The position numbers were made by a program, and so were the translations under genes. The notes under the pieces were generated by a model, which worked only from the letters and a program-made list of their open reading frames with translations, ran no database searches and was not told the DNA's origin. Positions 1-4,968 of a stretch of 6,108 bases of DNA are shown here, piece by piece; positions within the stretch are counted from its first letter, which is position 1, and every line of letters begins with the position of its first letter. The DNA is from Pseudomonadota bacterium (lineage in GTDB: Bacteria; Pseudomonadota; Alphaproteobacteria; Rhizobiales; Xanthobacteraceae): positions 1-6,108 of the forward strand of contig JAJYAH010000448.1 of the NCBI GenBank assembly GCA_021779635.1. The letters are read 5' to 3'.

Positions 1-15
1 TCAATATCGCCAGGC

Positions 16-21
16 GGGAGG
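16..21 (+). promoter_or_regulatory. Ribosome binding site of the GDP-L-fucose synthase gene
   Basis: GGGAGG lies six bases before the ATG at 28 and is a good Shine-Dalgarno match. It supports that ATG as the true start. No promoter can be judged because only 27 bases precede the gene, so it may well be co-transcribed with a gene to the left. Confidence 0.7.
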
Positions 22-27
22 CCGCCA

Positions 28-984
28 ATGGCAAGAACCCCGTTTGAGCTGAAAGGCAAAACGGTCTTCGTCGCCGGGCATGGTGGGATGGTCGGGGCGG
101 CGCTGGTGCGCCGGCTCGCGCAGGAAGACATCGAATTGCAGACAGTGGCACGGGGCGAGGTCGATTTGCGCGACCAGGCCGCCGTGTTCGACTGGTTCGC
201 CGGCAAACGTCCGCAGGTGGTGTTTCAGGCCGCGGCGAAGGTCGGCGGTATTGTCGCCAACGATACATTGCGCGGCGAATTTCTCTACGACAACCTGATC
301 ATCGCGGCCAATGTGATCCACGCCGCCTATCTCCATGGCGCGGAAAAGCTGATGTTTCTTGGCTCGTCCTGCATCTATCCGAGGCTGGCGCCGCAGCCGT
401 TACGCGAGGATTCGGTGCTGACGGGACCGCTGGAGCCGACCAACGAGCCCTATGCGATCGCCAAGATCGCCGGGATCAAGATGGCCGAGGCCTATCGCAG
501 CCAGTATGGCTCCGATTTCATCAGCGTGATGCCGACCAATCTTTACGGCCCCGGCGACAATTATCACCCCGAATACAGCCACGTCGTCGCCGCACTGATC
601 CGCCGCTTTCACGAGGCCAGGCAGTCCGGCGCCTCCACTGTCGTGGTCTGGGGTACCGGCACGCCGCGGCGGGAGTTTCTCTATGTCGACGATCTCGCCG
701 ACGCCTGCATTCATCTGATGAAGAACTATTCCAGCGACCGGCTGGTCAATATCGGCACCGGCGAAGACATCACCATCGCCGAATTCGCCCGCGTGGTCGC
801 CGCGGTTGTCGGCTATGGCGGCGAGATCAGCTTCGATCCCTCGCGGCCCGACGGCACGCCACGCAAATGGCTCGATGTCAGCCGCCTGGCCGCACTGGGC
901 TGGCAGGCGCGCACCTCGCTCAAGGATGGGATCAAGCTGGCGTATCAGGCGTATCTGAGCGAAACGAAGCAAACGGCTGAGTGA
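28..984 (+). CDS. fcl: GDP-L-fucose synthase (GDP-4-keto-6-deoxy-D-mannose epimerase/reductase)
   Basis: This cytoplasmic enzyme of the extended short-chain dehydrogenase family converts GDP-4-keto-6-deoxy-D-mannose to GDP-L-fucose with NADPH (3,5-epimerisation, then 4-reduction). The product feeds fucose into lipopolysaccharide, exopolysaccharide or, in rhizobia, Nod factor. The protein is 318 aa, the normal length. An N-terminal Rossmann fold carries the glycine motif GHGGMVG at residues 17-23. The catalytic residues line up with the E. coli enzyme at a constant offset of six: Ser113 and Cys115 in GSSCIYP, Tyr142 and Lys146 in PYAIAK, and His185. The conserved stretches MPTNLYGP (168-175), [13 protein letters not shown] (205-217) and VDDLA (220-224) are intact. 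The start is the ATG preceded by GGGAGG. The usual partner gmd (GDP-mannose 4,6-dehydratase) is not in the window and may lie to the left. Equivalent names are wcaG, and nolK when the gene sits in a nodulation cluster; nothing here shows a nodulation role. The family call is very secure. Confidence 0.95.
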   Translation: MARTPFELKGKTVFVAGHGGMVGAALVRRLAQEDIELQTVARGEVDLRDQAAVFDWFAGKRPQVVFQAAAKVGGIVANDTLRGEFLYDNLIIAANVIHAAYLHGAEKLMFLGSSCIYPRLAPQPLREDSVLTGPLEPTNEPYAIAKIAGIKMAEAYRSQYGSDFISVMPTNLYGPGDNYHPEYSHVVAALIRRFHEARQSGASTVVVWGTGTPRREFLYVDDLADACIHLMKNYSSDRLVNIGTGEDITIAEFARVVAAVVGYGGEISFDPSRPDGTPRKWLDVSRLAALGWQARTSLKDGIKLAYQAYLSETKQTAE

Positions 985-990
985 TTATTT

Positions 991-1073
991 CGTCGTTGCG
1001 AGGAGCAAAGCGACAAGCAATCCAGTCTTTGTCGTGTTTAAGTGTTGGATTGTTTCGCTTCGCTCGCAATGAC
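991..1073. repeat. Imperfect palindromic intergenic repeat (REP-like), also a possible bidirectional terminator
   Basis: Two arms, about 991-1024 and 1046-1073, are imperfect inverted copies around a loop of about 21 bases. Paired blocks include TTGCGAG (996-1002) with CTCGCAA (1063-1069), AAGCGA (1008-1013) with TCGCTT (1055-1060), and CAATCCA (1018-1024) with TGGATTG (1046-1052). Translated, the arms give 'SLRGAKRQAIQ' and 'VIASEAKQS'. From general knowledge these are the tell-tale spurious peptides of a repeat scattered widely in Bradyrhizobium-like genomes. It sits between the convergent fcl and hemD genes, where a hairpin could end or protect both transcripts. There is no U-rich tract after the stem in either direction, so classic intrinsic termination is not shown. 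The hemD stop codon (1038-1040 on the complement) falls in the loop. Confidence 0.8.
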
Positions 1074-1907
1074 CGTGGAGCGCGGCGGAGTTTTCCCGAG
1101 CGCCGCTGCCATCGCCGAAATCAGCGGCTTCATGAAGTAGGCGTCGTTGGCCGGCGAGATGTCGGGGCGCAGGCCGTGGGATGCGAGTTCGTCGGAAACC
1201 ACCGGCCCCACCGACGCGATCGGCGTGCGCCTCAGGCCCTCGCGCAGCCGCGCCTCGCATCCGTGCGCCTGCGCAACCTCGATCAGGCGGCGAACCTGGC
1301 CCGAGCTGGTCAGGGCAATCGCGTCGATGGCGCCGCGCGCCATCTCGTCGATCGCGGTGATGATATTGGTCTCGGCGGCCTGCGCGTCGTAGACATAGGG
1401 CAGCACCGGATCGACCTTGGCGCCCTGTGCTGCGATCGCGCCGAGCAGCGCGCTGTGATCCTTGTCCGGATAGAGCTGCAGGCCGAGGCGATGTCCGCGG
1501 AGATCGACGCGCGCCAGCATCTCAGTGATGCCTTCGGATGTTGGCTTGTCGGTCGTCACCTGCGGCTCCAGTCCGATCTCGCGCAGTGCCCGGCCGGGCT
1601 TGGGTCCGCGGGCAAATTTCCGCATCCGGCCGAGTGCTGCGATGAAATCCTGGTCGACGCCGATCCGCCGCGCGACCTTCATCAGCCGTCGCAGGCCTTC
1701 GCCGGTCATCAGCACCAGGTCGTCGCAGGGCTCGGCGATGGCGCGCCGGATCCAGGCCTCGATCGGCGCAGGATTCGGCGCATCGTGGATGGTGAACATC
1801 GGACATTGCAGCACGTCGGCGCCCTGTTCCGCCAGCAGGCGGGAAAACTGGGCTTCCTCGCGGGTTTCCAGAATGAGAATGCGATAGCCGTTCAGTCTGT
1901 CTGCCAT
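1038..1907 (-). CDS. hemD: Uroporphyrinogen-III synthase (HemD family)
   Basis: HemD closes and inverts ring D of hydroxymethylbilane to give uroporphyrinogen III, the branch point to heme, siroheme, cobalamin and bacteriochlorophyll; it is cytosolic. The protein is 289 aa, slightly longer than the usual 230-270. The HEM4 fold is poorly conserved in sequence, and the call rests on recognisable blocks: the N-terminal strand YRILILETREEAQ (8-20), LVLMTGEGLRRLM (64-76), DAIALTSSGQVRRLIEVA (195-212, the 'TSS' segment) and IASVGPVVSDELASHGLRPD (230-249, the usual 'aIGp.ta..l...Gl' motif). The ATG start at 1905-1907 has only a weak AGAG upstream. Residues 279-287 (VIASEAKQS) are encoded by one arm of the palindromic repeat, so the ancestral protein probably ended near residue 270-277. 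The gene stands alone, divergent from purU, with no hemC or other heme gene beside it. It could therefore be a second HemD paralogue, for example one serving siroheme synthesis. The family is fairly secure; the precise role is not. Confidence 0.8.
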   Translation of the reverse strand: MADRLNGYRILILETREEAQFSRLLAEQGADVLQCPMFTIHDAPNPAPIEAWIRRAIAEPCDDLVLMTGEGLRRLMKVARRIGVDQDFIAALGRMRKFARGPKPGRALREIGLEPQVTTDKPTSEGITEMLARVDLRGHRLGLQLYPDKDHSALLGAIAAQGAKVDPVLPYVYDAQAAETNIITAIDEMARGAIDAIALTSSGQVRRLIEVAQAHGCEARLREGLRRTPIASVGPVVSDELASHGLRPDISPANDAYFMKPLISAMAAALGKTPPRSTVIASEAKQSNT

Positions 1908-2046
1908 GATTTTGCTCTAACGCCGATCGGCTTCCATTTGTTCATCATGATCCTTCGAGCGGGATTGGCGCAAGGGCGGCACGGGTGATAGAGCAGGGCC
2001 GCAAATGCGCAGTTCCAGTCCTTCGAACAGCAGCCAAGTCCGCTCC
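1908..2046. promoter_or_regulatory. Divergent hemD/purU intergenic region
   Basis: These 139 bases must hold the 5' signals for both hemD (leftward) and purU (rightward). Visible elements are a perfect 10-base palindrome GCCGATCGGC (1922-1931), a second short palindrome ATCATGAT (1944-1951), and a weak rightward promoter-like pair, TTGGCG (1965-1970) and GATAGA (1987-1992) with a 16-base spacer. That pair would start transcription near 1999. None matches a consensus well, and the promoter assignment is a guess. Confidence 0.3.
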
Positions 2047-2910
2047 ATGCCCGATCATCAATTCGTGTTGACGTTATCCTGTCCGGATCGTCCCGGAATC
2101 GTATCCGCGGTGTCGACATTTCTGGCTCATAACGGGCAGAACATTCTCGACGCCCAGCAGTTCGACGACGTCGAGACCGGTCATTTCTTCATGCGGGTGG
2201 TGTTCAATGCCGCCGATCTGGCGGTCGATCTTCCGTCACTGCAAACCGGATTCACCGCGATTGCCGAACGCTTCCACATGGACTGGCAGATGCGCGACCG
2301 CGCTACCCGCCGCCGGGTCATGCTGCTGGTCTCGAAGTCCGATCACTGCCTCGCCGATATTCTCTATCGCTGGCGGACCGGCGAACTCGAGATGATCCCG
2401 ACCGCGATTGTCTCCAACCACCCGCGAGAGACCTACGGCAGTCTCGATTTCGGTGAGGTTCCGTTTCACTATCTGCCGGTGACCAGGGAGACCAAGCAGG
2501 CGCAGGAGTCAGCGATCTGGGATCTGGTCGGTCAAACCCGGACCGACCTCGTCGTGCTGGCGCGCTATATGCAAATCCTGTCGGATGAGATGACGGCGAA
2601 GCTGTCGGGGCGCTGCATCAATATCCATCACTCGTTTCTGCCGGGCTTCAAGGGCGCGCGGCCCTATCACCAGGCGCATGAGCGCGGCGTCAAGCTGATC
2701 GGCGCCACCGCGCATTACGTGACCAGCGCGCTCGATGAGGGGCCGATCATCGATCAGGACGTCGAGCGCATCAGCCATCGCGACACGCCGGAAGATCTGG
2801 TGCGCAAGGGCCGTGACATCGAACGCCGCGTCCTGGCGCGCGCGATGCGCCATCACCTTGAAGACCGCGTGATTCTCAACGGCCGCAAGACCGTGGTGTT
2901 TATGGATTGA
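2047..2910 (+). CDS. purU: Formyltetrahydrofolate deformylase
   Basis: PurU hydrolyses 10-formyltetrahydrofolate to formate and tetrahydrofolate. It balances the one-carbon pool and, in bacteria with PurT, supplies formate for purine synthesis; it is cytosolic. The 287-aa protein has an N-terminal ACT regulatory domain (about residues 6-85, beginning [15 protein letters not shown]) and a C-terminal formyltransferase-fold hydrolase domain (about 88-270). The catalytic triad is present: Asn192 and His194 in [10 protein letters not shown], and Asp230 in ALDEGPII. The 38-residue spacing between Asn192 and Asp230 equals that of Asn106 and Asp144 in PurN. The start at 2047 ([10 protein letters not shown]) fits the family length. 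An in-frame ATG at 2005 would add 14 non-conserved residues ([14 protein letters not shown]) but has the better Shine-Dalgarno match (AGGG at 1995-1998), so the start is not fully settled. The gene is divergent from hemD and convergent with the lipoprotein gene, so it is probably monocistronic. Confidence 0.95.
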   Translation: MPDHQFVLTLSCPDRPGIVSAVSTFLAHNGQNILDAQQFDDVETGHFFMRVVFNAADLAVDLPSLQTGFTAIAERFHMDWQMRDRATRRRVMLLVSKSDHCLADILYRWRTGELEMIPTAIVSNHPRETYGSLDFGEVPFHYLPVTRETKQAQESAIWDLVGQTRTDLVVLARYMQILSDEMTAKLSGRCINIHHSFLPGFKGARPYHQAHERGVKLIGATAHYVTSALDEGPIIDQDVERISHRDTPEDLVRKGRDIERRVLARAMRHHLEDRVILNGRKTVVFMD

Positions 2911-2929
2911 GACGCGTTTACGGATTGAG
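2898..2929 (+). repeat. Short tandem duplication across the purU stop codon
   Basis: The 14-base unit GTTTAYGGATTGAG occurs at 2898-2911 and again at 2916-2929 with one mismatch, a period of 18 bases. Because 18 is a multiple of three, the second copy repeats the purU stop codon in frame (2908-2910 and 2926-2928). Confidence 0.75.
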
Positions 2930-2951
2930 TCTTGCCGTCACGGCCATGACG

Positions 2952-3233
2952 TCAATGAACCGGCGCCAGCCCCGCAGAGGGCGATTGGGTTTGGGCCGGA
3001 TCCTCTTTCGGCGGCGCCGGTGCGAGACGCTTGCGCTCCTGTTCCTTCATGTACTCATCATATTTCGCGGTGCCGGGACGGGGCGGCACATCGGGCGGCA
3101 TGCCGCCGAGCCATTGGGGAAGCACCTCACCTGTTCCGGCCAAAGAGCTGTTGATCGTGCTGCAGCCGCTCAGGACGCAGGCGGCGAGCATGACGGCGAG
3201 CACGATGGCGAGTTGGCGTATGTTGATGGGCAT
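2952..3233 (-). CDS. Small proline-rich lipoprotein of unknown function
   Basis: This 93-aa protein starts with a signal peptide (hydrophobic core LAIVLAVMLAACV, residues 8-20) and a lipobox LSGC at 21-24. It should be lipidated on Cys24 after cleavage by signal peptidase II. Serine at the +2 position argues for sorting to the outer membrane rather than retention at the inner membrane. The mature part is about 70 aa. It has a Pro-rich segment (MPPDVPPRPG, 45-54), a charged stretch YDEYMKEQERKRL (58-70) and a Pro/Gln/Ser-rich tail, with no domain I recognise. The ATG at 3231-3233 is the only start that yields a proper signal peptide, although no strong ribosome binding site precedes it. The gene is convergent with purU, 41 bases from its stop, and divergent from the transport operon. 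I have the impression that similar small lipoproteins occur in related Bradyrhizobium-type genomes, but no function is known to me. Confidence 0.8.
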   Translation of the reverse strand: MPINIRQLAIVLAVMLAACVLSGCSTINSSLAGTGEVLPQWLGGMPPDVPPRPGTAKYDEYMKEQERKRLAPAPPKEDPAQTQSPSAGLAPVH

Positions 3234-3362
3234 TGGCGAAGCGTCGGAGCCTTTAGGTCATCGGATGGCCTGGATTGGCCGGGGTACCGTGTCCCCGCGG
3301 ATAACGGCACCGGCCGCGATGCCGTCAGGCGAATATACGGCAGATAGTCATACGGCCGTTAA

Positions 3363-3413
3363 ACCAAGGTTGACGGTATTTGAATACCATTATTTGTGGG
3401 ACCTGCCCTTGGT
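3363..3413. repeat. Nested inverted repeat upstream of the transport operon
   Basis: ACCAAGG (3363-3369) and CCTTGGT (3407-3413) are perfect inverted copies. They enclose a perfect palindrome GGTATTTGAATACC (3375-3388), which has 6-base arms and a 2-base centre. In RNA this would be a small hairpin inside a larger one; in DNA the inner palindrome has the form of a dimeric repressor or activator site. Function is inferred only. Confidence 0.4.
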
Positions 3414-3418
3414 CGAAG

Positions 3419-3436
3419 GTTGAGTGAGTTGAGTGA
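3419..3436 (+). repeat. Perfect 9-base tandem repeat GTTGAGTGA x2
   Basis: Two adjacent perfect copies, 3419-3427 and 3428-3436. The first overlaps AAGGTTGA (3416-3423), which itself repeats an upstream AAGGTTGA at 3366-3373, exactly 50 bases away or about five helical turns. The spacing suits cooperative binding of a regulator on one face of the DNA, but chance is possible. Confidence 0.5.
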
Positions 3437-3464
3437 TAGAAGAGAACGAGGCGGTTTGCGCCCA

Positions 3465-3480
3465 TTGTCGTGATTGACAA
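3465..3480. promoter_or_regulatory. Candidate operator overlapping a possible -35 box
   Basis: TTGTCGTGATTGACAA has inverted arms TTGTC and GACAA separated by six bases. The right half contains TTGACA (3474-3479), a perfect -35 hexamer, about 120 bases before the binding-protein start. The sequence 17 bases further on (CGCCAT) is a poor -10, so the promoter reading is tentative. Confidence 0.3.
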
Positions 3481-3584
3481 CGTCGCGCGGCTGGGACGCC
3501 ATGCCGCGCCGATACACGGTTGAATAATCTGGGCTAAGGTGAGGCAAGGGCCGGGGACTCGGTTCGAATTACGAAAAGCCGACG

Positions 3585-3590
3585 AGGGGA
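3585..3590 (+). promoter_or_regulatory. Ribosome binding site of the binding-protein gene
   Basis: AGGGGA lies eight bases before the ATG at 3599, followed by a second purine run GAGAG. This selects the ATG at 3599, which opens directly into a signal peptide, over the upstream in-frame GTG at 3539. Confidence 0.7.
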
Positions 3591-3598
3591 GAGCGTTC

Positions 3599-4780
3599 AT
3601 GTTCATTGGCACTAAAATCCTGTCGCAAGCCGCGGTGGGTGTGGCGATATCGGGCGCGGTCGCTCTGGCGCCCGCGCAGGCGCAGGAGACCGTGAAGATC
3701 GGCCTGATCCTGCCCATGACCGGCGGCCAGGCATCGACCGGCAAGCAGATCGACAACGCGATCAAGCTGTACATGCAGCAGAACGGCGACAGCGTCGCCG
3801 GCAAGAAGATCGAGATCATCCTGAAAGACGATGCCGCCCTTCCCGACAACACCAAGCGCCTCGCGCAGGAACTGATCGTCAACGACAAGGTCAATCTTAT
3901 CGCCGGATTCGGCGTCACTCCCGCGGCATTGGCGGCAGCACCACTGGCGACCGAGGCCAAGATTCCGGAAATCGTGATGGCGGCCGGCACCTCGATCATC
4001 ACCGAGCGCTCGCCCTACATCGTACGCACCAGCTTCACGCTGGCGCAGTCCTCCACCATCATCGGCGACTGGGCCGCCAAGAACGGTATCAAGAAGGTCG
4101 CGACTTTGACCTCGGACTACGCCCCCGGCAACGATGCGCTGAAGTTCTTCAAGGAGCATTTCACCGCCGGCGGCGGCGAGATCGTCGAAGAGGTCAAGGT
4201 CCCCCTGGCCAATCCGGATTTCGCGCCGTTCCTGCAGCGGATGAAGGATGCCAAGCCCGACGCCATGTTCGTGTTCGTTCCGGCGGGGCAGGGCGGCAAC
4301 TTCATGAAGCAATATGCCGAGCGCGGGCTCGACAAGAGCGGCATCAAGGTGATCGGCCCCGGCGACGTCATGGACGACGATCTGCTCGACGCCATGGGCG
4401 ACGCTGCGATCGGCGCCGTCACCGCGCATTTGTACTCGGCCGCCCATCCCTCCGCGATGAACAAGGAGTTTGTCGCCGCCTACAAGAAGGCCTTTGGCAG
4501 CCGCCCTGGTTTCATGGCGGTCAGCGGCTATGACGGCATTCACCTGATCTATGCCGCGCTCAAAAAGACCGGCGGCAAGACCGATGGCGATGCGCTGGTC
4601 GGGGCGATGAAGGGGATGAAGTGGGAAAGCCCGCGCGGTCCGATCTCGATCGATCCGGAAACCCGCGACATCGTGCAGAACATCTATATCCGCAAGGTCG
4701 AAAAGGTCGACGGCGAGCTCTACAACGTCGAATTCGAGACCTTCGAGGCCGTCAAGGACGCCGGCAAGACGAAGAAGTAG
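3599..4780 (+). CDS. ABC transporter periplasmic substrate-binding protein, branched-chain amino acid (HAAT) class
   Basis: This protein captures a small ligand in the periplasm and delivers it to the LivH/LivM-type permeases encoded just downstream. The precursor is 393 aa. Residues 1-28 form a Sec signal peptide with predicted cleavage after Ala-Gln-Ala (residues 26-28), leaving Gln29 as the mature N-terminus. The mature part is a type I periplasmic binding fold (Peripla_BP_6/LivK-like). It opens VKIGLILPMTGGQASTGKQ (32-50), with GFGVTPAALAAAPLATEA (103-120), IPEIVMAAGT (122-131) and SDYAPGNDAL (172-181) as the usual lobe-edge segments. Length and fold are typical. The ligand cannot be read from sequence: related proteins in Rhodopseudomonas and Bradyrhizobium bind aliphatic amino acids, amides, or aromatic and other acids. 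It is the first gene of the operon, and a 188-base gap with a hairpin repeat separates it from livH. Such an arrangement commonly accompanies higher expression of the binding protein than of the permeases. Confidence 0.93.
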   Translation: MFIGTKILSQAAVGVAISGAVALAPAQAQETVKIGLILPMTGGQASTGKQIDNAIKLYMQQNGDSVAGKKIEIILKDDAALPDNTKRLAQELIVNDKVNLIAGFGVTPAALAAAPLATEAKIPEIVMAAGTSIITERSPYIVRTSFTLAQSSTIIGDWAAKNGIKKVATLTSDYAPGNDALKFFKEHFTAGGGEIVEEVKVPLANPDFAPFLQRMKDAKPDAMFVFVPAGQGGNFMKQYAERGLDKSGIKVIGPGDVMDDDLLDAMGDAAIGAVTAHLYSAAHPSAMNKEFVAAYKKAFGSRPGFMAVSGYDGIHLIYAALKKTGGKTDGDALVGAMKGMKWESPRGPISIDPETRDIVQNIYIRKVEKVDGELYNVEFETFEAVKDAGKTKK

Positions 4781-4824
4781 GTGCCGCTAAACCTCCGTCC
4801 ATGTTCGGCTTGTTCATCTCAACT

Positions 4825-4916
4825 CGTCCTGCCCGGGCTCGTCCCGGGCATCCACGTCTTTCTTCACCTCGACGTGAGGGAAGACGTGGATGGCCGGGAC
4901 AAGCCAGGCCATGACG
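4825..4916. repeat. Long palindromic intergenic repeat (REP-like hairpin)
   Basis: The arms 4825-4860 and 4881-4916 are 36 bases each and inverted copies at 31 of 36 positions, so a long GC-rich stem forms on either strand. The 20-base loop contains its own small inverted pair, CCTC (4867-4870) and GAGG (4876-4879). The arms translate to 'LVPGIHVF' and 'DGRDKPGHD', which I recognise as frequent spurious peptides of a dispersed repeat in Bradyrhizobium-like genomes. It differs in sequence from the repeat at 991-1073. It lies inside the transport operon after the binding-protein stop, where a stem could block 3' exonucleases and stabilise the upstream message, or partly end transcription. No U-tract follows. 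Confidence 0.85.
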
Positions 4917-4968
4917 GCGTAGGATGTGCCGCTTCTCAAAGCCCTGTAACCTCGACTAAGCCAATCCC

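Larger units (their letters stand above)
3234..3598. other. Gene-free divergent region between the lipoprotein and binding-protein genes
   Basis: I see no convincing gene in these 365 bases. Reading frames crossing it are arginine/serine-rich, lack family features and depend on the neighbouring genes' codon bias. The stretch from about 3330 to 3540 is visibly richer in A and T than the flanks. It holds several short inverted and direct repeats, listed separately, and repeated TTGA tetramers at 3370, 3380, 3420, 3429, 3474 and 3520. It presumably contains promoters for both flanking genes. The nearest thing to a rightward -35 is TTGACA at 3474-3479, but no good -10 follows at the normal distance. 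Confidence 0.6.

Noticed and set aside
1..52. End of an upstream gene overlapping the fcl start
   Set aside because: Two other forward frames are open from position 1 to stops at 45-47 and 50-52, so an overlapping upstream gene such as gmd is possible. With only about 15 codons visible, no identity or even coding status can be supported.
1908..1955. Degenerate copy of another Rhizobiales repeat built around GATCATGCTCTAA
   Set aside because: Fragments such as TTTGCTCTAAC and TCATGATCC are reminiscent of it, but the order and spacing do not form a recognisable inverted repeat.
981..1988. A 335-codon open frame on the + strand across the hemD region
   Set aside because: It is the antisense shadow of hemD, rich in Arg, His, Gln and Asp, begins inside the palindromic repeat and has no family features. 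The complement encodes a coherent HemD protein.
3492..3507. Possible sigma-54 promoter upstream of the binding-protein gene
   Set aside because: GG and GC doublets can be placed ten bases apart, but the surrounding bases do not match the TGGCAC-N5-TTGC consensus.
3518..3580. Possible tRNA, because of a GGTTCGAAT T-loop-like string near 3560
   Set aside because: No acceptor stem, anticodon arm or D-arm can be fitted around it; the string is a chance match.
3539..3598. Upstream GTG start extending the binding protein by 20 residues
   Set aside because: The extension puts charged residues before the signal peptide, while the ATG at 3599 has its own Shine-Dalgarno sequence and begins the signal peptide properly.
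3325..4002. A 225-codon open frame on the - strand overlapping the binding-protein start
   Set aside because: It is antisense to a clear signal peptide and binding-protein N-terminus, and its Ala/Ser/Arg-rich sequence looks like a reverse-frame shadow.
3569..4543. A 324-codon open frame on the - strand
   Set aside because: It mirrors the binding-protein gene; its His/Asp/Gly/Arg-rich composition is typical of an antisense frame in GC-rich DNA.
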